Shown: positions 45,792 to 55,490 of the stretch, one piece after another
Layout of the letters: each line of letters begins with the position of its first letter
Numbering within the stretch: position 1 is the first letter of the stretch
DNA from: Siderastrea radians
Lineage: Eukaryota > Cnidaria > Anthozoa > Scleractinia > Rhizangiidae
NCBI GenBank assembly: GCA_964017195.1
Contig: OZ024895.1
Location: 35,095,834-35,159,833 of the forward strand
Length of the DNA: 64,000 bases
Reading direction: 5' to 3'
Program-made: the position numbers and the translations under genes
The notes under the pieces: generated by a model
Databases searched by the model: none
Told to the model about the DNA's origin: nothing
Seen by the model: the letters and a program-made list of their open reading frames with translations, nothing else

Positions 45792-48700
45792 TGTCTGTCT
45801 GTCTGACTGGCTTACTGGCTTAAATGATAAACAAATTTAGCTAGAAAGAAAAATATGTATATTTGGTGTTGTTTACTAAACCTAATTGTTTGTTTCAAAA
45901 TTCTTGATGGATTTAAGGTGTTTGATAACTTTTTAGTGGATTAATATTAATGAAGTATCAATTCTTACATCAGGACAGCCTTCCCGCATCTTTACGGCAG
46001 AAGGACAGCTGTCCAGACTCTAGAGGGTGGAGGTGCAAGGCCAAAAAAGAAAGCTAAGCAGTATGTTCCATTCTTTGTCAAGGACACCTGGACAAAAGAG
46101 TTTTTAGTTTTGTCATCTACTATGGATGACAAAACCCCACGGCCAGACATGCTTCAATCTCTTCAAGCAGCTGGCTTAGGGAAGAAAAAAGTCGTTTTCA
46201 AAGATAAGAACGGTGATTTCAATCACTTAAGAAACACTCTAGAGGATTACTTTCCAAAATTAAAATCCCAGAATGGAGCTTTTGAGCTCCTAAGAGCCGA
46301 CAGAGGTGGCAATACACGACCTCTTATCAACATTCACATGCCGCACTCTGGTTACTCAATAAAGGATCTAAAAGAAGCTGTGCCAGGCAGCTCAATCATT
46401 TATGTTAGACCAATCCAAAGTGACCTGGACATGGAGGTTGTCGAAAAAGAAGATGGTACTCCGAAAGTATACACTCGGTGTGTCAACTGCCATCAAGATA
46501 TCCCTTTAGTGGAAATCAAAGAGCATGCTGATTTGTGTAAAGCTGGAAGTTCAAGTTCCACTGATGACTTTGTACCAGCAACCCCAAAACAAGGAAAAAC
46601 CTCCACAACACATGAAAGTCAAAGTAAGGAACAATCAATCAACACAATAGTCCTGGACAGTGACTTGCCTGGTGATGATGCTGAGTTGTTGCCTACCGCT
46701 GATCAGAGAGCAGCATGGATAAAAGAACTTCAAGAAATGTTTCCTGGGGTTCCCAGAACAAAACTTGAACAGACTGTTAAGACCTCTATATCACTGCAGG
46801 AAGCAGCAGAAGAAGTTTGTGATACAGAGGGCCAGGAACCCCCTCCTGAAGTAATGACGATTGGTGATGTTCTACTTAAGCTACAATCAGATTTCAAGGG
46901 CAGTGACTTCACCCTAACAATTAAACGAGACGAATTGTGGATGGGAGCTTTAAGGTTTTACAAAACAGCCTTGACAGAAAGAGAAAGGTTGTGGCAGGGC
47001 TTGGCAATCATCTTCCAAGGAGAAGAGGGTCTTGATGGTGGGGCACTAAAAACTGAATTTTTTGAGCTGTTATTAAAAGAAATTCAGTTACGTCTATTTG
47101 AGGGTCCTGATGAGTCAAAAGTTCCAGTGAGAGATAGCAGCAAGGCATTCCTTTTAAAGCTTGCAGGAGTAGCAATTTCGCACTCGATAATCCAGAAAGG
47201 TCCTGTTTTTGGTGCTCTTTCACCTGCAGTGTACTACCATCTAGCTGGTTGTGATCCAGATCTTGTAGCCAGTCAAATTGAAAAGAATGATGTGCCCAAA
47301 AATGCAGGTAATGTAATAGACATAAGTTGCGTATTTTTGCACAGAAACTCAGCCATTACAAGTCAAAAAGTGAAATGCATTATTTGACCAATTCTCTACA
47401 ATCCTTGGCATGTTACAAAGAAAAAAAATTGTGTTCAGCTCAGATCACTAGCCTGGTGAAAATACAACATGATATATAGTATACCTTGTGTCAGTGTCCA
47501 CTTAGACTCATTTTGTGCTAAGCTGTTCTTCTAACTTCAGTAATGTGCTTTTTTGTCCAGTATTAGTTGATGGACAATTATTTATGAAAACCTGGAAGGT
47601 TTAATTTCCATATTATTTAATAACTGCCTTATTATGACTGATAGATTGTGTAGTTCCAGAAAATACCCATACTCCCCCAATAGAACGGAATGGAAATTCC
47701 ATGAATGATGGGGTGTCTCAAAGGCCCAAAAATGTAAAGCAATGTATGAAGCTAAATTGGAATTTCCAGAGGGGTGGGATAATTCATAGGGCAAATCCCT
47801 TCCATGGGGGGGGGGGGTAATGGGAATTTTCTGGAACTACACATTATACACATTTGCCGTAGTTAAATTGCTTCTCTTTCCATCAGTAACCCCTTAGGAG
47901 GGTTCACATATACACTGGGAAAGAAAATTCCATGACTTTTAATCCAATTCCATGACCTCAAAATTGCCAAGGGGACTGGTGAAAGCAATGAGTGAAATGC
48001 CCCACTGTGCGAGACATTTTGACGCTTGACATAAACTTTCCTAATTTTCTTTTTTAAAACAATCTGTTAAAAACTTTTCCATGACTCTAACAAAATTATC
48101 TAATTTCTATGACTTTTCCAGGCCTGGAATGCCAATTTCAAATTCCATGACTTTTCATGAGCTTTCCGTAGTAATCATAATAAATGACAAATCTTTTGAA
48201 CCCAAAAGCTGACAAAAAGGGGCCATTTTGATTTTCAGTGCTTTAATTATTTTGAAGTTTCAACTTTTTAGAAATGATGATGCCCTGAAGGTAAATCTGC
48301 TGTTTCTACAGCTTTTGAAACATCTCACAAGCTGAAATTTTATGTTAACAGGGATCTTCTTTTCATAGTAGAATTTCCTCCATATCAATTGCTGTCAAAA
48401 CAGCAGATTCATGTTTTTTTCGTTGCATTTTATTTCCATATAGTTGTAACTCAAATATAAGCCTAAAAATGGACACAAATGTTGGCTCTTCAGTACTTGC
48501 CTCTAAATGCTCCTTTGTGGTTGCTGTACCTTATCAACTCCGGCTCATACATCAGTGAGGTTAACTGTGGAACCTTCAGTACTGTGTGTTAGCTCCAAGC
48601 AAACACTTTCATACACTTTATAAACAGTGTTCTAAAACTGCCTAACTGTTTGACATTTTTTCTCTAGGAACTGCTACTCTCCATGAGCTTATGGAACTAC

Positions 48701-49326
48701 TGTTGAACAACGAACCAACAGCTAATATCCTAGGGGATCACCCAAGTTCTGATGCTTTCTGGGCAACCATCAACGCATCACATTGGCCCATTGACAAGCA
48801 AATAACTGACAGCAGTGCCTCTCATTTGCTACAGCACCTGCTGGAGAATGAAATTGTCTACTCTAGAAAGTTGGAAATTGATCAATTTGCAGAAGGATTG
48901 CGAGTAATGGGGCTGTTGCAGATAATACAAAGAAATCCTACTGTGTGTTATGAAATGCTATGCTACAACCCCAAACTAAAGTTGACCGCAGAGCAGTTCC
49001 TCAGTCAAGTACATCTGGAAGAACCATCAGATTTCAGTGAGAAGCAAAGCTATAATTGGTTCTTGAAGTTTGTGAATTCAGCAGATGAAGAAAAGCTGGT
49101 ATGTCTGCCCCAGTTTATCACAGGGCATATGTCCGTCCCTCCCCGGGGCTTGCCTTACCAAATCTGCATTAAATACCTTCCTGATGACGACAGTGCTTCA
49201 CTGCCCAAGTCGTCTGCCTGCTTAGCAATCATAAGTTTGCCCACGGTTCATTCGTCTGAGAAGAAATTCACGGAGAGCTTGAATATAGCATTGCAATGTG
49301 AAAGTCAAGGATTTAGTTCTGCATGA
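45017..49326 (+). CDS. HECT-type E3 ubiquitin ligase with UBZ4 and CUE-like modules, carried by the transposon
   Basis: Three exons: 45017-45186, 45974-47307, 48668-49326 (stop TGA). GT-AG junctions keep phase and give 720 residues. The start MDEVNAVKDILK has a good context (AAG before ATG, G after). Residues 226-245 form a zinc finger C-x2-C-x11-H-x3-C (C226, C229, H241, C245), the spacing of UBZ4 ubiquitin-binding fingers. Residues about 300-341 (WIKELQEMFPGVPRTKLEQT) look like a CUE ubiquitin-binding helix bundle. From about 390 the HECT fold is clear: GEEGLDGGALKTEFFELL, then FGALSPAVYYHLAG; near the end SVPPRGLPYQICIKY and SSACLAIISLPTV. C686, 34 residues from the end, is where the catalytic HECT cysteine should lie. 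HECT ligases receive ubiquitin on that cysteine and pass it to a substrate. The gene is convergent with the transposase gene. It may control transposase or host-factor turnover; that is inference. Confidence 0.85.
45187..45973 (+). other. Intron 1 of the HECT gene, with a LINE-like tail
   Basis: Donor CAG|GTAGGT and acceptor CATCAG|G. Near 45760-45810 'aataaaggctgtctgtctg' (TGTC repeats after a polyadenylation-like motif) looks like the 3' tail of a plus-strand LINE. No coding part of such an element is evident. Confidence 0.55.
47308..48667 (+). other. Intron 2 of the HECT gene
   Basis: Donor GCAG|GTAATG and acceptor TCTCTAG|G. It contains a MITE at 47648-47842 and, at about 47930-48170, several copies of 'aattccatgacttttc', a dispersed repeat. 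No exon recognised. Confidence 0.7.
47645..47845. mobile_element. MITE in HECT intron 2
   Basis: Ends GTGTAGTTCCAGAAAATACC and the inverse of GTGTAGTTCCAGAAAATTCC; flanks ATT on both sides. 195 bases (47648-47842). A G11 run lies near the right arm. The 3-base target duplication suggests a Harbinger-like source, though ATT is not the usual TWA. Confidence 0.6.
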
Positions 49327-50048
49327 AAATTGAAAAGTAAAACCCCCGAGAATATAAGAAGGAGAACCAAGACTCTTTCTAAGCTTTGTGAGACAGCTAC
49401 ATGTTTCTTAGTTAAACAACTCAAGGTATTTCCTTCATTGCTCAGGTTTTGGTTAAAAGCCATTTTTGTTTTGTTGTGACGTTACTAGTGATCCCAAGTG
49501 GCCCCTACAAAGTGCCGATTCTTTGGGCAGTGACTTTGCGTAATAGGTTAAAGACTCTGCAGTTATCATATTAGTTGTGTTCTTAGTGAGCACCACTCAG
49601 TTCCTGTTATTTCTGCTGTGATTTAACGGTTAGTGTGCGACCAGTAAAACTGTGAACACTAAGAATTATTTTTGGAATGTTTATTGTGTCGTGACCAATC
49701 AGACGCGAGATCAAACCAGAAAAACCTGCAAACCACAAAATTTAAATACTGTCATGGCTTGCAGTTCATTCATCTACAGTCTGATTCGTTTTCTTTCCCA
49801 TCACAAGAACATTCCAGAAATAATTGTAGTGTTCGTGGTTTTCTTATTTTTACTGTAATAGGTGAAAGATGCTACAACTTTAGTTCAAGGTTGGTTCTAA
49901 GTAGTGATAGTCTCCAGGTTTTTTGTGGTTGTTGTGGCTGTACTTCGAGGGCATTCTTGTTATCAGGAGAGATTGTTTTCACCTTGTGTCATTTGACTTT
50001 CAGACCTCAGTTTTACACCTCAGTTCCTTATATAATAAAAGAGAAGTG
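49327..50048 (+). other. 3' region of the HECT gene
   Basis: Probable 3' UTR. AATAAA occurs at 50034-50039, and again at 50087-50092 inside the antisense last exon of the transposase gene. The two genes' 3' ends thus abut or overlap. The open frames at 49652-50091 lack motifs. Confidence 0.5.
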
Positions 50049-53000
50049 CTACGATAGTAGGTTACACAAGGAATCAACAACTTCTAAATAAATGTCTATT
50101 CCAAAAGTTTGGCTGTCAGCCATTGGGTTTATGTGCATTAGCTGATGGTGAAGCTGGTCTGAAGGAATGGGAAGATGAACCTCTGGAACGTCTACTGCAT
50201 CCGTATCTGATGAATCTCCACCCCATGCATGGTTAGGCAAGGGCCCATCATGGTCAATGCCATAATGTTCAATTTCATGCTGAAGAAAATAAATGAACCA
50301 TTATTAAATTTACAACACATTTATTTTTCAGAAGGAGCTACCCTTGAGCATCTGTTTCATTTGACATTTGTGTGTTTTGATCAGGACGAATAACATCTCA
50401 CTAGCAAATATTTGTACTATTCATGCCTTTTTTTAATCACGAACGTCTTGTTACATATTCATAATTCAGAAAATAGAATAATAAAGTTGTGTGGCCAATT
50501 TCTGAGATAGCCTCATTTGTTCGAAGCGAAGATAGCCAAGGTAACGTCAACGAAAACAAAAATTAGTTGTTATAATACAAGATCATTGATTTTGTTACCT
50601 GTTCCAACTGGATGTCAATTAATTCATGACGAAGACCCCACATCCAGAGCTGAGCAGGAGACATGTTGCCCTCGGTTGATAGTGGATGATGATTCCATCC
50701 CTCAGCAAAAACTTTCAGACCGTTGTTAATCCTTTCCTTGAATACATATCTAAGTGCAAACAAATGAACATCATTGCCTATGTCTAGCAACCCTTCACTT
50801 TCCATGTAGTTAAAGAGGCTATAGAATATGTATAGGCATCCACTAAACACATCCCTCCAAAGTCTTTCAATACGCTGGTTATGACAGCTCCTTCCAGCAA
50901 TAAAGCTACCTCTGTCAGGACCTCGAAGATGATAAGTGAACATGTACCAGGCAACGTCGACATTTTCAACTCCTTTGTCACCACGTACTCTGGATGGCAA
51001 TCCAAAAGCTTCTGTTGCATCAAGAAATAGCTTAAGAACTGTCTGAGCTTTGTTGTTACAGTTACATTGAAGGTATGTGATCTGGCGTGAATAACCGTCT
51101 ATCCCACCATGGACAACAAAGCCCCATCTAGAAAAACACAAGAAGGTGGTCTTCAGGTCTTGCAATACAATGCTCATTTTTAGTCAAAATATTGGAATCA
51201 TTCCTCAAATATAAACTTCCAGTGGATGCTTTAACAGGGTAGATACTAACCTGATGAGTTTATGATTCCCATCGATGTGCCACAAGGATAATGGTGATCT
51301 GACATTATAGATTCTTCTTTCAACAGTAGTTAGTTGAAGAGCACGCATAAGGATCCCCTCTGGGCACACGCGTTTCATGCTGTCTTGAATCCGACACCAC
51401 TGAATATGCAGTCCCTTTGCTCTTAAAAAGCCACGCATTCTCCTGTATCCACAGTTGGGGAACATTTTCAAAATATCTGATCTACACAAGAAAGCACATT
51501 TTTCTTTATGTTACAATGTATTCTTTCATTTGTCAAACACGAGAAAGAATGTTTCATCAGGATATCCCAACACTGAGAAGCGTGTTGAATAAACGAGGAG
51601 CAGCCAAGTTTCTTAACCTACCTCAAGGTGTTTGGATACCTGCTGAAACACTCTTTATAGAGAAAGGTAAGCCACAACATTTACTTTGTATACGAATTAC
51701 ATTGTAAAAGTGGAGTTCACTGGTAAAGGTTTGTAAAAGGGTGGTTTGCAAACTCAAGCTAAAAAACTACTTTTGAAAAAGAACTTTTTAAATATTTATA
51801 CCATTTTATATGTTTTGTACTTTTACTATATTCTTTTCTTCTAACAAACACATATGGCGTGAATGGGAGGAAAAGGAAACTGTGGTGATAAAAAAGTGTA
51901 AAGATTGAAAAAAAATTTGCTTGATTTACCGTATCCGTAAATTTTGTCTAAGTCCATATCTGGACTTATGCACCTATCAATTTAAAGCTGGCGGGGGGGG
52001 GGGGGGGGGAGAGGCAGGGCATGGGGTGGGGATTTGATTGTTATTGTTGGCCCTGGGGTGGGGCTTTTGACTGATCTTGCCTTTCCAGGGGAGGGGATAT
52101 TTGAATTTGTCTTCGCCCAACGTGGATCTGTTTTAATGTCAACTTGAACGAAAGAAACTGGGACCGAAATTACTTTTCCCACGTCACGCATGCGCTCTAC
52201 GTCCTTGAAATCATAACTGATGTCCACGAGATCGAGAATCAGATAATCAAAGAATTTGACCGTTTTATCTCCATATTTTCGATTAATTTAGAGTTTTTTT
52301 TTGGTTCATTTGAACGTTTTTAGACATTGCAGTATCGAAGTAAACAGGGATAAAGAGAAACCAAGTCGATTTTTTGGCCAATGCAAATGATCAGTGTACG
52401 GGCCAGTCGCTGCAACGACTGCTCTTTTCAAATGTTATGCTTTCTGCAGCCTTTGCAGAAAACACGAACTGTTTCTTAAAGACTCTGTTGATTTTGTAAT
52501 TCGATATACACAGTGTATTAAACGCAGATTGAATTTTTATTAAATAGTACCTTTGGAGACGTAGTAACGTTGAGAAGTGAAAATTATAGAGTTTTCCTGT
52601 TTTCCTTGCGTCTTTCTTGCATCCAGCCTGGGAATGATTGACAGCAATATGCCACCCGGGGTGGGGAAATTTTTGTGCATTTGACTGGAATGGTTTGCCC
52701 GTGGGCAGGAAATTTGACGCCAAATTTTTGAAAAATGTCAAATCCCCACCCCATGCCCTGCCTCCCCCCCCCCTCCTCCCCCGCCAGCTTTAAATTGTTA
52801 GGTGCATTAGAAAGAAAAATAAACTTTGTTGAATAAAAGGAGTATTAGAAATGCGCGCTATTGTTTCAGCTATTGTTTTCTTTAAACAAGGAACTATGCA
52901 TAGTGAAGTATGGGGCTGTAGGAAAAAATTGGCAATGTGTGTAACACTTGATCAGGAGCGTGTTTTAAACGCTTTCTTCACTAAGGGAATATTTAATTTG

Positions 53001-53495
53001 AGATAAAACGTTTACTTACACCTGATCGTCAAGCTCACTGTCCGACAACTGAGCGAAGGCAATCTTTTTCAAATCATACTGTGCCATTCGTCTTTGAATC
53101 GTCTTGCTTGAAACGCCAAAAATTTCCCCAATTTTCGCCATGGAAAACTGATAATCCAAATATAACTGTAACAGTTCTTCAGGAATATAAAGAGAAGGTC
53201 TTCCACGGCAACCTGTAGAAGCAAATAGGGAAATCCCTTCCTTTCCAGTTGCTAATGATTTCAGAGAATTTTGTGCTCTTTTTAAAATTTCTGCAACTTC
53301 CAATGGAATGTAATACAGCGTTGAAGCTCTCTCGACCAGGCTCTGGATTCTATCCAACTGAACACAAAGGTAATCAATACCATCCATGCCCTCATGTAGC
53401 CTGTCATTTAGCCTGTCTAGCAACATTTCAATGCTAACACGCAGACATTCCTTCAGCTCGTCAATCGCATCAATCCGACCTTCCACAGAAGCCAT
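50049..53495 (-). CDS. rve/IS3-type DDE transposase (integrase core) of the giant transposon
   Basis: Four exons on the minus strand: 53495-53020, 51481-51251, 51127-50599 and 50279-50049 (stop TAG). All junctions are GT-AG in phase; total 488 residues, no stop. The N-terminus has helices, then [20 protein letters not shown] and a helix-turn-helix [20 protein letters not shown]. Next come [18 protein letters not shown] and a PEGILMRAL linker, as in IS3-type integrases. The catalytic core shows D229 in [11 protein letters not shown], a G-x-D-G-Y-S-R strand ([13 protein letters not shown]), D286 in [10 protein letters not shown] and E323 in [11 protein letters not shown], 36 residues after D286. 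The C-terminus has [20 protein letters not shown] and [13 protein letters not shown]. Proteins of this kind ('integrase core domain-containing') recur in fish and cnidarian genomes. The intact reading frame suggests recent activity or conservation. Confidence 0.87.
51482..53019 (-). other. Intron 1 of the transposase gene, holding a MITE
   Basis: Donor CAGGT|GTAAGT and acceptor GTGTAG|A. The 838-base element at 51969-52806 accounts for over half of it. The rest is AT-rich without exons. Confidence 0.75.
51966..52809. mobile_element. TTA-flanked inverted-repeat element (TGCACCTA ends), PIF/Harbinger-like
   Basis: TTA, then TGCACCTATCAATTTAAAGC at the left; GCTTTAAATTGTTAGGTGCA then TTA at the right. 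The arms extend over 70 bases through 'gaggcagggcatggggtggg' and its complement, with G/C runs of differing length. 838 bases, non-coding. The 3-base TTA duplication fits PIF/Harbinger-type mobilisation. Confidence 0.78.
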
Positions 53496-53529
53496 ATTGG
53501 ATTCTTCTGTACCCAGGGTACCTCTGTTT

Positions 53530-54417
53530 TAAGTTGTCAGAGGGAGGCCACGAGACGACGAAAGGAACGACTCCACAAGACGACGAGACGACGAGCGGTC
53601 GACACGACGAGATGAAAGGACAAAAACGACAAGATGACACGACGACACGACGAAACGGCGAGATGAGAGGTCGACACGACGAGATGAAATAACGACACGA
53701 CGAGAGGAAAGCACAAGACGAAGAGATGACACGACGACACGACGAGGGTCGACGAGATGACAGGTCGACACGACGAGATGAAATGTTGACACAACCAGAT
53801 CACACGAAGAGACGACGAGATGAGAGGTCGACACGACGAGATGAAAGCACAAGACGAAGAGACGACACGACGACACGACGAGGGTCGACGAGATGAAATG
53901 ATGACACAACGAGATGACACGACGAGACGACGACATGAACTTTTTGTCCACGAATTGACGCCATAATATGAATTTCAACTCGCAATCATCACATATCCTA
54001 AAATAACGCCGTCTCCTGAATTAAAATATCGTCTTATACTGTATATAAACATTGTCGTAAAAGAAAATTCGGGAAAAGTGTTCTCTGAGGACATGAAATG
54101 GGGCTAGTAAAAATTCATTCAACGAAAGTTGAGCGTTGTCGAGCTTGAGTCAACAACCTTTAGCTCACCGGGCCGCTTGCGGTGAACAAACTTTTGATCA
54201 CGCGATCATTTTTTTCAAACCGCGGAGTGAAACCAATGGTCCGTGAAGCGACGAAAAATTCAATCCATTTGAAAGGACGTCTGGGATCAATAGTATGTAT
54301 TAAGCTATTTTCCTTTTATTTCGTCTTTTTTGTTATAATTATTATTTTTTCGGTGTTTTTGAACCCTCAGTCCGCAGTCCGCACACCGCACCTCGACTCC
54401 GCGTTTTCGGAACACCC
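53530..54417 (-). repeat. Right terminal inverted repeat of the giant transposon (intact)
   Basis: Reverse complement of the left arm. 53545-53935 is the array of the 21-base unit (GACGAGATGACAGGTCGACA and variants); 53936-54292 is the middle part; 54293-54417 is the outer part with the 'gtccgcagtccgcac' array and the terminal motif. It ends about 35-50 bases before the transposase ATG (53495), so it probably holds its promoter. It is not interrupted. Confidence 0.87.
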
Positions 54418-54426
54418 TCAGGAATT

Positions 54427-55160
54427 TGAATATTTGCATCAAAAGCGAAACCGTTAAGTGTAACTTATACTAAAAATGGAAGGTTATGATGTAAGAAAGA
54501 GAATTAGAGTAAATCAGCAAGTTTTTTTGCTGAGATTATTTTTAGTTCACAGTGCACTGAATTTGCATACTGTGAGTCTCAAAATAAATTGTGCGAGCGA
54601 TGTGGGAACAAATCGAACCTTTCTTTCGCGCACTTTATCCTTCGATTAAAAATTGAAATAGTAAATGAAGCTCATATTGAAACGCAAAGTCAATGACAAC
54701 TGTCAAAGAATTTGTAAGAAATAGCGAATATAGTCCGAAGTTAGATTCACTTCAAAAGCGCATCAAATTTGCATCAAGGTGGATGTCCACTGTTGCGTAA
54801 ATTTTACGGCGTACGGGCGTGAATTAACTGGCTTCACGTGTGTAAATAAAATTGGAGACGATGTTTGAGCGGTGTACGTTAATGTAAAAAGTTGAAAAGC
54901 TCTCAACTTTTTTACGTATACGCAAGCCATTCATACATTGTCTCTAATTTTATTTACGCACATAAAGCCAGTTAAAATTCACGTCCGTACGCCGTAAAAT
55001 TTACGCAACAATGGAAATCCACCACAACGCATGAAATCTGACCTTCTTTGACGTGTTTAACATGTTTGTTACATGAGTGCGCTGATTGGCCAAAATCTGA
55101 CAGCTCAAACAACGGGGAGCCTCAATCCCCGAGAGAGCTTGCTCGAAGACTTGAATTGAA
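54427..55160. other. Flank of the giant transposon; no gene seen
   Basis: Non-coding apart from the palindromic MITE at 54778-55023. 'gagagagcttgctcg' at 55132-55146 resembles 'gagagagcttgcaag' at 43081-43095 just outside the left end. Confidence 0.45.
54778..55023. mobile_element. Palindromic MITE (GGTGGATGTCCA ends)
   Basis: The left arm GGTGGATGTCCACTGTTGCG and about 100 bases beyond are mirrored by the right arm (complement of GGTGGATTTCCATTGTTGCG). The arms meet at 'gttgaaaagctctcaac'. 246 bases, a near-perfect hairpin. Target duplication not certain. Confidence 0.75.
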
Positions 55161-55490
55161 AGTGCCGAAGGTGTCATTTTCTATCCTCAATAGATCGCTC
55201 AATGATTTTGCGATGAACATTTAGCTACTTGTGATGAATAGTGCACCGTATAGTGCTTGTGGTGGTGCAGTTGTTTTGGATTTCGGTCACTACAGTAAAA
55301 GTTATTAAGTTTTGAAAACGGTAAAACCGGAAGTGAAAGTATCGAAGGTGTCATTTTCTATCCTCAATAGATTGCTCATCGATTCTGCGATGACTATGCA
55401 GCTACTTGCGATAAATAGTACACCGTACAGCGTTTGTGGTGGTGCAGTTTCGTTAGATTCCAATCCCTACAGTAAATGTTATTAACCGGT
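55161..55490 (+). repeat. Two tandem ~150-170-base units, same family as 42875-43040
   Basis: Both begin 'gaaggtgtcattttctatcc' and end with 'agtaaa(a)gttatta'. The unit outside the other end of the giant transposon has the same orientation. Confidence 0.75.

Larger units (their letters stand above)
43102..54426. mobile_element. Giant DNA transposon carrying a HECT E3 ligase gene and a DDE transposase gene
   Basis: The element spans 43111-54417 (11,307 bases; about 10.2 kb without a nested insertion). It is flanked by the 9 bases TCAGGAATT at 43102-43110 and 54418-54426. Ends are GGGTGTTTTGAAAACGCGG and its inverted partner GGGTGTTCCGAAAACGCGG. Inverted repeats run inward with matching order: a 'gtgcgga' array, an AT stretch, the segment 'gatcccagacgtcctttcaa', the segment 'ggcgtcaattcgtggacaaa', and arrays of a 21-base unit. 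Inside are two convergent, fully readable spliced genes: HECT ligase (plus strand) and transposase (minus strand), each starting 50-100 bases inside one array. The DDE protein is of rve/IS3 type, so eukaryotic classes such as IS3EU or Ginger are candidates; the class is not settled from this copy alone. Confidence 0.88.

Noticed and set aside
49652..50091. Plus-strand frames of 68 and 139 codons downstream of the HECT stop
   Set aside because: Probably 3' UTR; overlap the antisense last exon of the transposase gene and show no motifs.
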